This document shows, in pieces, positions 39,701 to 52,000 of a stretch of DNA of 64,000 bases. The stretch lies in contig OZ037861.1 of NCBI GenBank assembly GCA_964035575.1, positions 124,001 to 188,000 of the forward strand, read 5' to 3'. Origin of the DNA: Rhynchopus sp. YZ270_cl-10 (lineage: Eukaryota; Euglenozoa; Diplonemea; Diplonemida; Diplonemidae). The notes beneath the pieces are model-generated. The model was not told the origin of the DNA. It did no database searches and saw only the letters and a list, made by a program, of their open reading frames with translations. The stretch's first letter is position 1, and each line of letters begins with the position of its first letter. Position numbers and translations under genes: made by a program.

Positions 39701-39864
39701 ACGCGTCGGTTTCAACGCGTAGGTTTCAACGCGTCGGTTTCAACGCGTCGGTTTCAACGCGTCGGTTTCAACGCGACGGTTTCAACGCGTAGGTTTTAAC
39801 GCGTCGGTTTCAACGCGTCGGTTTCAACGCGTCGGTTTCAACGCGTCGGTTTCAACGCGTAGGT
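36734..39864. repeat. 14-bp minisatellite (GCGTCGGTTTCAAC), about 224 copies
   Basis: Unit variants differ mostly at two positions (GTCGG, GTAGG or GACGG; TTTCAAC, TTTTAAC or TTTTGAC). Each unit junction forms ACGCGT. A block order with GCGACGG, then GTCGGTTTTGAC, then GTAGGTTTTAAC recurs many times (for example near 37990, 38220, 38420, 39390, 39500), so higher-order repeats are present. Open frames are an effect of the 14-bp period. Confidence 0.95.
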
Positions 39865-39892
39865 CAAGGCTACCAACGCGACTACAAATTTG

Positions 39893-40005
39893 GGTGTCTT
39901 TTGGGTGTCTTTTGGGTGTCTTTTGAGTGTCTTTTGGGTGTCTTTTGGGTGTCTTTTTGGGTGCACCCAAAAGACACCCAAAAGACACCCAAAAGCCACC
40001 CAAAA
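39893..40005. repeat. Foldback of a 10-bp repeat (TGGGTGTCTT)
   Basis: Seven tandem TGGGTGTCTT units are followed directly by the inverted form (AAGACACCCA) at 39962-40005. Related ACACCCAAATG units recur at 40170-40215. Next to it are T and A runs and CCTTAACACT/AGTGTTAAGG palindromes. Confidence 0.8.
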
Positions 40006-40866
40006 ATTTTTTTTTGGACAACTACTTTTTGCCTACCCAAAAAAAAAAATTTTTTTTTTTCGGCCTGGGATCGGGACCTCGTGCACAGGGAAATTCAAAA
40101 AAAGGCAAAATTTTGATGTTTTGACGATCTGGGGTTATACCGTATGCATGCTACAGTGGACGACACAAGAGACACCCAAGCGACACCCAAATGACACCCA
40201 AATGACACCCAAAAAAAATTTCCTTAACACTCAGTGTTAAGGTCTTTAAGGTTGCTGATCACCCCACCCTCCCCGCGCGGGGTGGGTTTCGGCCATTTTT
40301 TTTCAGGTCTCTAAACGTCCACAGAGGTCAAAAAAGTGGATTCTTGGGAAGATAGGAGGTTTTTTTTAGGGTTTGCAAATGAGAAAGACCTCCAAACCCT
40401 GACAGACCCTGAAACGAGGGTGTCGCGAGTACCCCTTTTTTACACGTGTTTCTTAAGGGTTCTACAGGGTTCTACAGGCAAAACAGGCGTTTTGGCCGAA
40501 AACCCGGTTTTTCAGGCAGGTAACCGGGTTTGCGGCTTGGAAAACGTGCCAGCGCGCTGCGAGAACCATGCGTGGGGGTTTGTAACCGCTCGTTGCGTTG
40601 GTTGCGTTGCCTTCGCTACGTTGCGTACACATAGCTACGTGCACACCGGTTACGTTGTGTTGCATGCGTTGCGTTCGTTGTGTAGAGATCGTTATATACA
40701 GAGTGCAACGAACAGAGCGGTTGCGTTGCGTTGGTTGTGTTCGGTTGGTTACGTTCGTTGCGTTCCGATCGTTTCGTACACATCGGTTGCGTTGCGTTGC
40801 GTTCGTTGCGTTGCGTTCGTTGCATACAGATCGTTACGTACTCATCGCTTGCATTGCGTTGGATGC

Positions 40867-41252
40867 AAGGCTCTGATGAGGCCCAGGCCTCCCGGCCGGG
40901 AGGCCCGGCCTCCCAGGCCTCCCGGCCTCCCAAAAAAAATTTTTTTTTTTCGACATCACAAAATTTTTCACCAAAAAAAAAAAAAAAAATTTTTTTTGGG
41001 AGTGGGCGATTTCGGAAAAAAAAATCCAAAAAAAAAAATCCAAAAAAAACCATCACAGACGGTCCAGTAGCGACGTAAGCAAAATCCATATTTTTTTGCC
41101 GAATTTTGCTAAGTACCCGAAAATTTTTCCTAAGGAAAAAAAAAAAAAAAGTTCCGCAGATGTCACCGGAAAAAAAATTTTTTTTTTGGGAGGCCGGGAG
41201 GCCTGGGAGGCCGGGCCTCCCGGCCGGGAGGCCTGGGCCTCATCAGAGCCTT
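40867..41252. repeat. GC-rich inverted repeat (GGCCTCCCGGCC palindromes)
   Basis: About 75-base arms (AAGGCTCTGATGAGGCCCAG onward, inverted at 41178-41252) flank an AT-rich joint. Each arm is itself a stack of CCTCCCGGCCGGGAGG palindromes. Confidence 0.85.
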
Positions 41253-43109
41253 GTTGGATGCGTTGCGTTCGGTGCGTTGCGTTGCTTCCGTGTCTTCGGT
41301 TCGAGACGTTACGTACCGAACGGTTGCGTTGCGTCGGTTGCATTCGTTCCGTTCACATCGTTCCGATCTGAACGGAACGATGTGAACGCAAGAAACGTAT
41401 CGCATCGGTTGCGTTGGTTGGCTTGTGTGCGTTGCAAACCTTTCATACATCAACCACACCAGCCAGTGAGTGTTAAGGATTGCCAAAAAAAACTAAATTT
41501 TTTTTGACTACAATTTTTTGGACAACTACTTTTGCCAAGCCAAAAAAAAAAAATTTTTTTTTTCGGCCTCGGATTGGGACCTCGTGCACAGGGAAATTCA
41601 AAAAAAGTCAAAATTTTGATGTTTTGACGATCTGGGTTTATACCATATGCACTGCTACAGGGGTCTACTATTTGTCATTTTCCTTAGCAAATTCCTTCAC
41701 AAAAATAAAATTCTGATTTTGGCAAAGGCAAATCTCAGGCAAAAAAAAATCACCCCTGATAGTGGGTCCTTGGGTGTCCAAAGATGCAAAAAACGCCAAA
41801 ATTTTGATGTTTTGACCATCTATGGGCACCTAAAACGCACTTCTCTGCCCAAAAATCGAATACCGATTTCTCCTTAGCGTTCTAAAAGCCGTGATTTTTT
41901 TGATTTTTTTTCGCAAAGGGAAAAAAAAAAAAATCGCCCAAAAAAGTGGGTTTGTAACCCTCCAGAGGTCTCAAGGGATTCCCTTGAGAGCTAAGAGGAT
42001 TCCCTTGAGAGCACCAAAATTTGAGTTGACGGTCTTGAAAACACTTCGCTGGCTGGTGTGTCAAACGGTCTGTGTATGGTTTGCACGTAACGCTCTACGT
42101 ATACGATACGATCTGTATGCAACGAACGCAACGCATGCAACGCAACGCAACCGATGTGTACGTTACGATCTGTATGTAACGAACGCAACGCAACGAACGC
42201 AACGCAACGCATGCAACGCAACGCAACCGATGTGTACGTAGCGATCTGTACGAAAGCATGCTACGGGTTTAACGCCATCGCGTTAACGCAACACCTGCGC
42301 CGCTGTGACACTTCGCTGGCTCGTGTGGTTGTGATAACGGAACGGTCTACACGTGCGTAACACACTACGGTCTTCGTATACGATACACACAACGCTATGC
42401 ATATGCGTTGCACGCGTTAACCGCAACGGGTGGTTACCAAACGCAGCCCACCTACGGTGGGCTGCTGCAACTCGTGCCGTGTGTGGCCCATGCATGGTTC
42501 TCACAGCTCGCTGGCACGTTTCCCAAGCCTCAAACCCGGTTACCTGCCTGAAAAACCGGGTTTTTGGCCAAAACGCCTGTTTTGCCTGTAGAACCCTGTA
42601 GAACCCTTAAGAAACACGTGTAAAAAAGGGGTACTCGTGACACCCTGGTGTCAGGGTCTCTAAGGGGCTACAGCTTCGCTGAGCCTCTACACCCCCCAAA
42701 AAGTGTCCGATCTTTCCAAAGAAAACGTTTTTTCGGCTGGGCGAAGCTTCTACACCCTCAAAAAAAAACCGGTTTTTGGTCGGATCCAGCGGGGGGGGTT
42801 AGGGGGTAGGGGGGCGGCGAGAAAAGCAACCTTTAAAAACTAGAAAACACAAGTGTTTTCTAGAAATTCCCGCGAGAGAATGTGCGTTTTGGTGACTGAA
42901 ACCGGCCAAAAACTTTTTAAAACGGCCCACAACCTGGTTTCTGCGACTCGAAAAGCGTATCCGCATGCTTTTGGGCGTCCGTAGGCCACAAACGATGGTA
43001 CCCATGTGGGCCGAAAAACCTACGTGTTTGTACACAAAACACCACAAAAGCGCTTGTTTGCAGGCAGTTCGGGTCGAAAACGACCTCTTCGGGTCACAAA
43101 GCTACATCC

Positions 43110-43232
43110 CTCCCTCCCTTGGCCCTCGGGCTGCCCTTTCGGGAGGTCAGGGCGCCCTCGGGCCTTCGGCCCTCGGGCTGCCCTGACCTCCCTCAAGGGC
43201 GCCCTCGGGCTCTGGCGGGAGGGAGGGAAATA
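43110..43232. repeat. GC-rich hairpin (CCCTCGGGC / GCCCGAGGG)
   Basis: Inverted repeat centred near 43166, with CTCGGGCTGCCC, GGGCGCCCTCGGGC and flanking CCTCCCTC / GAGGGAGG arms. No gene. Confidence 0.7.
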
Positions 43233-43435
43233 GCTACCTTGGGTGACCAAAAATGCAAAAAATCGCAAAATTTTGGTGTTTTGACCCTTCAGAACCACCC
43301 AAAACGCACTTTTGTGTACCAAAACACGCATATTTTCACATTTCCTTAGCAATTCCTTCACAAGTGCAAGACGATTTTTGACCAAATTTAGTTTTTTTTG
43401 GCAATCCTTAACACTCCTGGCTGGTGTGGTTGATA

Positions 43436-44530
43436 AACGCAACCGAACACAACGAAACGGATCCGCTCTTTTCGTTACGATCCGTATGCAACCAACGCAT
43501 GCAACGCAACGCAACCGATGCGTACGTAACGATCAGAACGCAACGAACGCAACGTAACGGATGCAACACAACCAACGCAACCTATTCGTACGTTGCGATC
43601 TGTATATATCGATCTCTACACAACGAACGCAACGCATACAACGCAACGCAACCGATGCGTACGTAGCGATCTGTATGTAACGAACGCAACGCATGCAACG
43701 CAACGCAACCGATGCATACGTTACGATCTGTATGCAACGAACGCAACGCATCCAACGCAACGCAACCGATGCATACGTTACGATCTGTATGCAACGAACG
43801 CAACGCATCCAACGCAACGCAACCGATGCATACGTTACGATCTGTATGCAACGAACGCAACCGATGCATACGTTACGATCTGTATGCAACGAACGCAACG
43901 TATCCAACGCAACGCAACCGATGCATACGTTACGATCTGTATGCAACGAACGCAACCGATGCATACGTTACGATCTGTATGCAACGAACGCAACGTATCC
44001 AACGCAACGCAACCGATGCATACGTTACGATCTGTATGCAACGAACGCAACCGATGCATACGTTACGATCTGTATGCAACGAACGCAACGTATCCAACGC
44101 AACGCAACCGACGCGTACGTAGCGATCTGTATGCAACGAACGCAACGCATGCAACGCAACGCAACCGATGCATACGTTACGATCTGTATGCAACGAACGC
44201 AACGCAACGCAACCGATGCATACGTTACGATCTGTATGCAACGAACGCAACGTATCCAACGCAACGCAACCGACGCGTACGTAGCGATCTGTATGCAACG
44301 AACGCAACGCATGCAACGCAACGCAACCGATGCATACGTTACGATCTGTATGCAACGAACGCAACGCAACGCAACCGATGCATACGTTACGATCTGTATG
44401 CAACGAACGCAACGCATCCAACGCAACGCAACCGATGCATACGTTACGATCTGTATGTAACGAACGCAACGCAGCCGATGTGTACGTTACGATCTGTATG
44501 CAACCAACGCATGCAACGCAACGCAACGAG
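43436..44530. repeat. 57-bp tandem array (CATACGTTACGATCTGTATG), with shortened 38-bp units
   Basis: Units of 57 bases contain an inverted core (CATACGTTACGATCTGTATG), then ACGAACGCAACGCATCCAACGC. Some units are shortened to 38 bases by losing the ACGCATCC part. The 57-bp period keeps reading frames open on both strands; these are not genes. Related sequence lies inverted at 40590-40866 and direct at 42065-42260. Confidence 0.9.
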
Positions 44531-44859
44531 TGGTTACAAACCCCCACGCATGGCTCTCACACCGCTCTGGCACGTTTCCCAAGCCGCAAACCCGGTTACC
44601 CGCCTGAAAAACCGGGTTTTCGGCCAAAACGCCTGTTTTGCCTGTAGAACCCTGCAGAACCCTTAAGAAACACGTGTAAAAAAGGGGTACTCGCGACACC
44701 CTGGTTTCAGGGTCTGTCAGGGTTTGGAGGTCTTTGCTTCAGAGAAAGTCTCCTAAAAACCTCCTATCTTCCCGAGAATCCACTTTTTTGACCTCTTTGG
44801 ACGTTTAGGGACCTCAAAAAAAATGGCCGAAACCCACCCCTGGGGGGGGGTGCCTTTGA

Positions 44860-45125
44860 GTATTTACAACCCTCCCGCCAGGTACCCGAAGGCTCCCGGC
44901 GGGAGGGTCATATTTTCGAAACCCTCCCGCCGGGTTTTTTGCTCGAGGGAGCCCTGTTGGACCACGAGGGGACCCGTGTGGGCCCGAGGGAGGCCGTGTG
45001 GGGGAACGAGGGCGAAGCCCGAGCCCCACACGGCCTCCCGAGGGCCCACACGGGTCCCCGAGGGTCCAACAGGGCTCCCGAGAGCAAAAAACCCGGCGGG
45101 AGCGGTTTCGAAAAGGACCCTCACA
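44860..45125. repeat. Long GC-rich palindrome centred near 45012
   Basis: Arms from about 44920 (CGCCGGGTTTTTTGCTCGAG) are inverted in 45020-45107 (GAGAGCAAAAAACCCGGCG), including GGACCCGTGTGGGCCC and its complement. Flanked by CCCTCCCGCC motifs shared with the neighbouring 21-bp array. Confidence 0.8.
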
Positions 45126-45232
45126 ACGGAGAGCCTAAGGGGTGGCTAGGGGGGTTGTAGGACGCTTTGTTTCACGCGGGAGGGTCAAAAAAACCCTCAC
45201 CGACGCTACGTAGAGTGAGAAAAACCCAAAAA

Positions 45233-45604
45233 ACCTGGCGGGAGGGTCCAAAAAGCTGGCGGGAGGGTCCCCAGACCTGGCGGGAGGGTCCCCAGACCTG
45301 GCGGGAGGGTCCCCAGACCTGGCGGGAGGGTCCCCAGACCTGGCGGGAGGGTCCACAGACCTGGCGGGAGGGTCCACAGACCTGGCGGGAGGGTCCCCAG
45401 ACCTGGCGGGAGGGTCCCCAGACCTGGCGGGAGGGTCCACAGACCTGGCGGGAGGGTCCCCAGACCTGGCGGGAGGGTCCACAGACCTGGCGGGAGGGTC
45501 CCCAGACCTGGCGGGAGGGTCCACAGACCTGGCGGGAGGGTCCCCAGACCTGGCGGGAGGGTCCACAGACCTGGCGGGAGGGTCCAAAAGCTGGCGGGAG
45601 GGTC
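45233..45604. repeat. 21-bp minisatellite (CCTGGCGGGAGGGTCC), about 18 copies
   Basis: Units of 21 bases alternate between CCCCAG and CCACAG versions. It is followed by inverted GGACCCTCCCGCCAGG segments to about 45700. The 166-residue open frame is a product of the 21-bp period. Confidence 0.92.
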
Positions 45605-45843
45605 CGGACCCTCCCGCCAGGTTTACCCTCCCGCCGGGTGGGTTTGACCCTCCCGGCGGGCGTGTAAAGTAGCTGGCGGGAGGGTCTTTTTGACCCTCCC
45701 TAGGGAAACAAAAGTTTTTCTTCAGTTTTCTCGCACGGCTCACAGTTAAAGACCTTAACACAGAGTGTTAAGGAATTTAGTTTTTTTTGGCAATCCTTAA
45801 CACTCCTGGCTGGTGTGGTTGATAAACGCAACCGATGCGTACG

Positions 45844-45995
45844 TTTTTTTTTTTTTTTTTTTTCTCTTTGGCCTTTAGTGGTCTTTTTATTGCGATAGGT
45901 TAGTACACAATGAACAAAAAGCAAGGTGGGCGCACCACTCAAACAAAATGAACAGAACACAAAAGGTGGGCACGGCCCAGGGTATCTCATTACAC
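45844..45995 (-). other. Retroposed mRNA 3' end with poly(A) tail and AATAAA signal
   Basis: On the minus strand about 130 bases of non-repetitive sequence end in AATAAA (complement of 45886-45891), then 22 bases, then a 20-base A-run (45844-45863), which abuts the dispersed repeat ending CGATGCGTACG. This is the layout of a polyadenylated transcript copied back into the genome. The source gene is not in the window. Its far end joins the satellite array near 45996-46006. Confidence 0.5.
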
Positions 45996-46006
45996 CTCCC
46001 CTGACG

Positions 46007-49000
46007 CATGGCTAGGAGTGTGGCAGCCACACGTGGCAGCGTGGCTGCCACGTGGCTGCCACGTGGCAGCCACACAGGTGGTCAAAAAGCCAAAAAATAG
46101 ATGTCCATTTTGAGACACTTTTGGTACCAACTTTTCCTTAGGGATTTTAACTTTTGTGTTAGCAAAAAAAGCAAAAAAGTTTGGTTGCTCTACGGTCAAC
46201 CTGGAAATCTACTAACGTAGAGGTCATGGCTAGGAGTGTGGCAGCCACACGTGGCAGCGTGGCTGCCACGTGGCTGCCACGTGGCAGCCACACAGGTGGT
46301 CAAAAAGCCAAAAAATAGATGTCCATTTTGAGACACTTTTGGTACCAACTTTTCCTTAGGGATTTTAACTTTTGTGTTAGCAAAAAAAGCAAAAAAGTTT
46401 GGTTGCTCTACGGTCAACCTGGAAATCTACTAACGTAGAGGTCATGGCTAGGAGTGTGGCAGCCACACGTGGCAGCGTGGCTGCCACGTGGCTGCCACGT
46501 GGCAGCCACACAGGTGGTCAAAAAGCCAAAAAATAGATGTCCATTTTGAGACACTTTTGGTACCAACTTTTCCTTAGGGATTTTAACTTTTGTGTTAGCA
46601 AAAAAAGCAAAAAAGTTTGGTTGCTCTACGGTCAACCTGGAAATCTACTAACGTAGAGGTCATGGCTAGGAGTGTGGCAGCCACACGTGGCAGCGTGGCT
46701 GCCACGTGGCTGCCACGTGGCAGCCACACAGGTGGTCAAAAAGCCAAAAAATAGATGTCCATTTTGAGACACTTTTGGTACCAACTTTTCCTTAGGGATT
46801 TTAACTTTTGTGTTAGCAAAAAAAGCAAAAAAGTTTGGTTGCTCTACGGTCAACCTGGAAATCTACTAACGTAGAGGTCATGGCTAGGAGTGTGGCAGCC
46901 ACACGTGGCAGCGTGGCTGCCACGTGGCTGCCACGTGGCAGCCACACAGGTGGTCAAAAAGCCAAAAAATAGATGTCCATTTTGAGACACTTTTGGTACC
47001 AACTTTTCCTTAGGGATTTTAACTTTTGTGTTAGCAAAAAAAGCAAAAAAGTTTGGTTGCTCTACGGTCAACCTGGAAATCTACTAACGTAGAGGTCATG
47101 GCTAGGAGTGTGGCAGCCACACGTGGCAGCGTGGCTGCCACGTGGCTGCCACGTGGCAGCCACACAGGTGGTCAAAAAGCCAAAAAATAGATGTCCATTT
47201 TGAGACACTTTTGGTACCAACTTTTCCTTAGGGATTTTAACTTTTGTGTTAGCAAAAAAAGCAAAAAAGTTTGGTTGCTCTACGGTCAACCTGGAAATCT
47301 ACTAACGTAGAGGTCATGGCTAGGAGTGTGGCAGCCACACGTGGCAGCGTGGCTGCCACGTGGCTGCCACGTGGCAGCCACACAGGTGGTCAAAAAGCCA
47401 AAAAATAGATGTCCATTTTGAGACACTTTTGGTACCAACTTTTCCTTAGGGATTTTAACTTTTGTGTTAGCAAAAAAAGCAAAAAAGTTTGGTTGCTCTA
47501 CGGTCAACCTGGAAATCTACTAACGTAGAGGTCATGGCTAGGAGTGTGGCAGCCACACGTGGCAGCGTGGCTGCCACGTGGCTGCCACGTGGCAGCCACA
47601 CAGGTGGTCAAAAAGCCAAAAAATAGATGTCCATTTTGAGACACTTTTGGTACCAACTTTTCCTTAGGGATTTTAACTTTTGTGTTAGCAAAAAAAGCAA
47701 AAAAGTTTGGTTGCTCTACGGTCAACCTGGAAATCTACTAACGTAGAGGTCATGGCTAGGAGTGTGGCAGCCACACGTGGCAGCGTGGCTGCCACGTGGC
47801 TGCCACGTGGCAGCCACACAGGTGGTCAAAAAGCCAAAAAATAGATGTCCATTTTGAGACACTTTTGGTACCAACTTTTCCTTAGGGATTTTAACTTTTG
47901 TGTTAGCAAAAAAAGCAAAAAAGTTTGGTTGCTCTACGGTCAACCTGGAAATCTACTAACGTAGAGGTCATGGCTAGGAGTGTGGCAGCCACACGTGGCA
48001 GCGTGGCTGCCACGTGGCTGCCACGTGGCAGCCACACAGGTGGTCAAAAAGCCAAAAAATAGATGTCCATTTTGAGACACTTTTGGTACCAACTTTTCCT
48101 TAGGGATTTTAACTTTTGTGTTAGCAAAAAAAGCAAAAAAGTTTGGTTGCTCTACGGTCAACCTGGAAATCTACTAACGTAGAGGTCATGGCTAGGAGTG
48201 TGGCAGCCACACGTGGCAGCGTGGCTGCCACGTGGCTGCCACGTGGCAGCCACACAGGTGGTCAAAAAGCCAAAAAATAGATGTCCATTTTGAGACACTT
48301 TTGGTACCAACTTTTCCTTAGGGATTTTAACTTTTGTGTTAGCAAAAAAAGCAAAAAAGTTTGGTTGCTCTACGGTCAACCTGGAAATCTACTAACGTAG
48401 AGGTCATGGCTAGGAGTGTGGCAGCCACACGTGGCAGCGTGGCTGCCACGTGGCTGCCACGTGGCAGCCACACAGGTGGTCAAAAAGCCAAAAAATAGAT
48501 GTCCATTTTGAGACACTTTTGGTACCAACTTTTCCTTAGGGATTTTAACTTTTGTGTTAGCAAAAAAAGCAAAAAAGTTTGGTTGCTCTACGGTCAACCT
48601 GGAAATCTACTAACGTAGAGGTCATGGCTAGGAGTGTGGCAGCCACACGTGGCAGCGTGGCTGCCACGTGGCTGCCACGTGGCAGCCACACAGGTGGTCA
48701 AAAAGCCAAAAAATAGATGTCCATTTTGAGACACTTTTGGTACCAACTTTTCCTTAGGGATTTTAACTTTTGTGTTAGCAAAAAAAGCAAAAAAGTTTGG
48801 TTGCTCTACGGTCAACCTGGAAATCTACTAACGTAGAGGTCATGGCTAGGAGTGTGGCAGCCACACGTGGCAGCGTGGCTGCCACGTGGCTGCCACGTGG
48901 CAGCCACACAGGTGGTCAAAAAGCCAAAAAATAGATGTCCATTTTGAGACACTTTTGGTACCAACTTTTCCTTAGGGATTTTAACTTTTGTGTTAGCAAA

Positions 49001-52000
49001 AAAAGCAAAAAAGTTTGGTTGCTCTACGGTCAACCTGGAAATCTACTAACGTAGAGGTCATGGCTAGGAGTGTGGCAGCCACACGTGGCAGCGTGGCTGC
49101 CACGTGGCTGCCACGTGGCAGCCACACAGGTGGTCAAAAAGCCAAAAAATAGATGTCCATTTTGAGACACTTTTGGTACCAACTTTTCCTTAGGGATTTT
49201 AACTTTTGTGTTAGCAAAAAAAGCAAAAAAGTTTGGTTGCTCTACGGTCAACCTGGAAATCTACTAACGTAGAGGTCATGGCTAGGAGTGTGGCAGCCAC
49301 ACGTGGCAGCGTGGCTGCCACGTGGCTGCCACGTGGCAGCCACACAGGTGGTCAAAAAGCCAAAAAATAGATGTCCATTTTGAGACACTTTTGGTACCAA
49401 CTTTTCCTTAGGGATTTTAACTTTTGTGTTAGCAAAAAAAGCAAAAAAGTTTGGTTGCTCTACGGTCAACCTGGAAATCTACTAACGTAGAGGTCATGGC
49501 TAGGAGTGTGGCAGCCACACGTGGCAGCGTGGCTGCCACGTGGCTGCCACGTGGCAGCCACACAGGTGGTCAAAAAGCCAAAAAATAGATGTCCATTTTG
49601 AGACACTTTTGGTACCAACTTTTCCTTAGGGATTTTAACTTTTGTGTTAGCAAAAAAAGCAAAAAAGTTTGGTTGCTCTACGGTCAACCTGGAAATCTAC
49701 TAACGTAGAGGTCATGGCTAGGAGTGTGGCAGCCACACGTGGCAGCGTGGCTGCCACGTGGCTGCCACGTGGCAGCCACACAGGTGGTCAAAAAGCCAAA
49801 AAATAGATGTCCATTTTGAGACACTTTTGGTACCAACTTTTCCTTAGGGATTTTAACTTTTGTGTTAGCAAAAAAAGCAAAAAAGTTTGGTTGCTCTACG
49901 GTCAACCTGGAAATCTACTAACGTAGAGGTCATGGCTAGGAGTGTGGCAGCCACACGTGGCAGCGTGGCTGCCACGTGGCTGCCACGTGGCAGCCACACA
50001 GGTGGTCAAAAAGCCAAAAAATAGATGTCCATTTTGAGACACTTTTGGTACCAACTTTTCCTTAGGGATTTTAACTTTTGTGTTAGCAAAAAAAGCAAAA
50101 AAGTTTGGTTGCTCTACGGTCAACCTGGAAATCTACTAACGTAGAGGTCATGGCTAGGAGTGTGGCAGCCACACGTGGCAGCGTGGCTGCCACGTGGCTG
50201 CCACGTGGCAGCCACACAGGTGGTCAAAAAGCCAAAAAATAGATGTCCATTTTGAGACACTTTTGGTACCAACTTTTCCTTAGGGATTTTAACTTTTGTG
50301 TTAGCAAAAAAAGCAAAAAAGTTTGGTTGCTCTACGGTCAACCTGGAAATCTACTAACGTAGAGGTCATGGCTAGGAGTGTGGCAGCCACACGTGGCAGC
50401 GTGGCTGCCACGTGGCTGCCACGTGGCAGCCACACAGGTGGTCAAAAAGCCAAAAAATAGATGTCCATTTTGAGACACTTTTGGTACCAACTTTTCCTTA
50501 GGGATTTTAACTTTTGTGTTAGCAAAAAAAGCAAAAAAGTTTGGTTGCTCTACGGTCAACCTGGAAATCTACTAACGTAGAGGTCATGGCTAGGAGTGTG
50601 GCAGCCACACGTGGCAGCGTGGCTGCCACGTGGCTGCCACGTGGCAGCCACACAGGTGGTCAAAAAGCCAAAAAATAGATGTCCATTTTGAGACACTTTT
50701 GGTACCAACTTTTCCTTAGGGATTTTAACTTTTGTGTTAGCAAAAAAAGCAAAAAAGTTTGGTTGCTCTACGGTCAACCTGGAAATCTACTAACGTAGAG
50801 GTCATGGCTAGGAGTGTGGCAGCCACACGTGGCAGCGTGGCTGCCACGTGGCTGCCACGTGGCAGCCACACAGGTGGTCAAAAAGCCAAAAAATAGATGT
50901 CCATTTTGAGACACTTTTGGTACCAACTTTTCCTTAGGGATTTTAACTTTTGTGTTAGCAAAAAAAGCAAAAAAGTTTGGTTGCTCTACGGTCAACCTGG
51001 AAATCTACTAACGTAGAGGTCATGGCTAGGAGTGTGGCAGCCACACGTGGCAGCGTGGCTGCCACGTGGCTGCCACGTGGCAGCCACACAGGTGGTCAAA
51101 AAGCCAAAAAATAGATGTCCATTTTGAGACACTTTTGGTACCAACTTTTCCTTAGGGATTTTAACTTTTGTGTTAGCAAAAAAAGCAAAAAAGTTTGGTT
51201 GCTCTACGGTCAACCTGGAAATCTACTAACGTAGAGGTCATGGCTAGGAGTGTGGCAGCCACACGTGGCAGCGTGGCTGCCACGTGGCTGCCACGTGGCA
51301 GCCACACAGGTGGTCAAAAAGCCAAAAAATAGATGTCCATTTTGAGACACTTTTGGTACCAACTTTTCCTTAGGGATTTTAACTTTTGTGTTAGCAAAAA
51401 AAGCAAAAAAGTTTGGTTGCTCTACGGTCAACCTGGAAATCTACTAACGTAGAGGTCATGGCTAGGAGTGTGGCAGCCACACGTGGCAGCGTGGCTGCCA
51501 CGTGGCTGCCACGTGGCAGCCACACAGGTGGTCAAAAAGCCAAAAAATAGATGTCCATTTTGAGACACTTTTGGTACCAACTTTTCCTTAGGGATTTTAA
51601 CTTTTGTGTTAGCAAAAAAAGCAAAAAAGTTTGGTTGCTCTACGGTCAACCTGGAAATCTACTAACGTAGAGGTCATGGCTAGGAGTGTGGCAGCCACAC
51701 GTGGCAGCGTGGCTGCCACGTGGCTGCCACGTGGCAGCCACACAGGTGGTCAAAAAGCCAAAAAATAGATGTCCATTTTGAGACACTTTTGGTACCAACT
51801 TTTCCTTAGGGATTTTAACTTTTGTGTTAGCAAAAAAAGCAAAAAAGTTTGGTTGCTCTACGGTCAACCTGGAAATCTACTAACGTAGAGGTCATGGCTA
51901 GGAGTGTGGCAGCCACACGTGGCAGCGTGGCTGCCACGTGGCTGCCACGTGGCAGCCACACAGGTGGTCAAAAAGCCAAAAAATAGATGTCCATTTTGAG

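Larger units (their letters stand above)
40273..44850. mobile_element. 4.6-kb inverted-repeat (foldback) element with internal arrays
   Basis: Arms of about 340 bases at 40273-40615 and 44510-44850 are inverted copies with scattered differences. Landmarks are CGGCCATTTTTTTT, GGAAGATAGGAGG, ACACGTGTTTCTTAAGGG and AACCCGGTTTTTCAGGC. A third, partial copy in the right-arm orientation lies at about 42490-42665. The interior carries arrays of ACGAACGCAACGC-type repeats in both orientations, GC-rich palindromes and AT-rich joints. No transposase or other gene frame. Classed as a foldback element by structure only; it could also be a segmental inverted duplication. Confidence 0.6.

Noticed and set aside
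40867-40945. Possible hammerhead ribozyme at CTGATGAG followed by a GC hairpin
   Set aside because: No GAAAC segment or matching third stem follows; the resemblance is limited to one box.
43593-44666. 357-codon plus-strand frame with CNERNATQP-type repeats
   Set aside because: Produced by the 57-bp period; equally long frames exist on the opposite strand and no start context or family match is seen.
45167-45667. 166-codon frame with TWREGPQ repeats
   Set aside because: Created by the 21-bp minisatellite; the opposite strand is also open.
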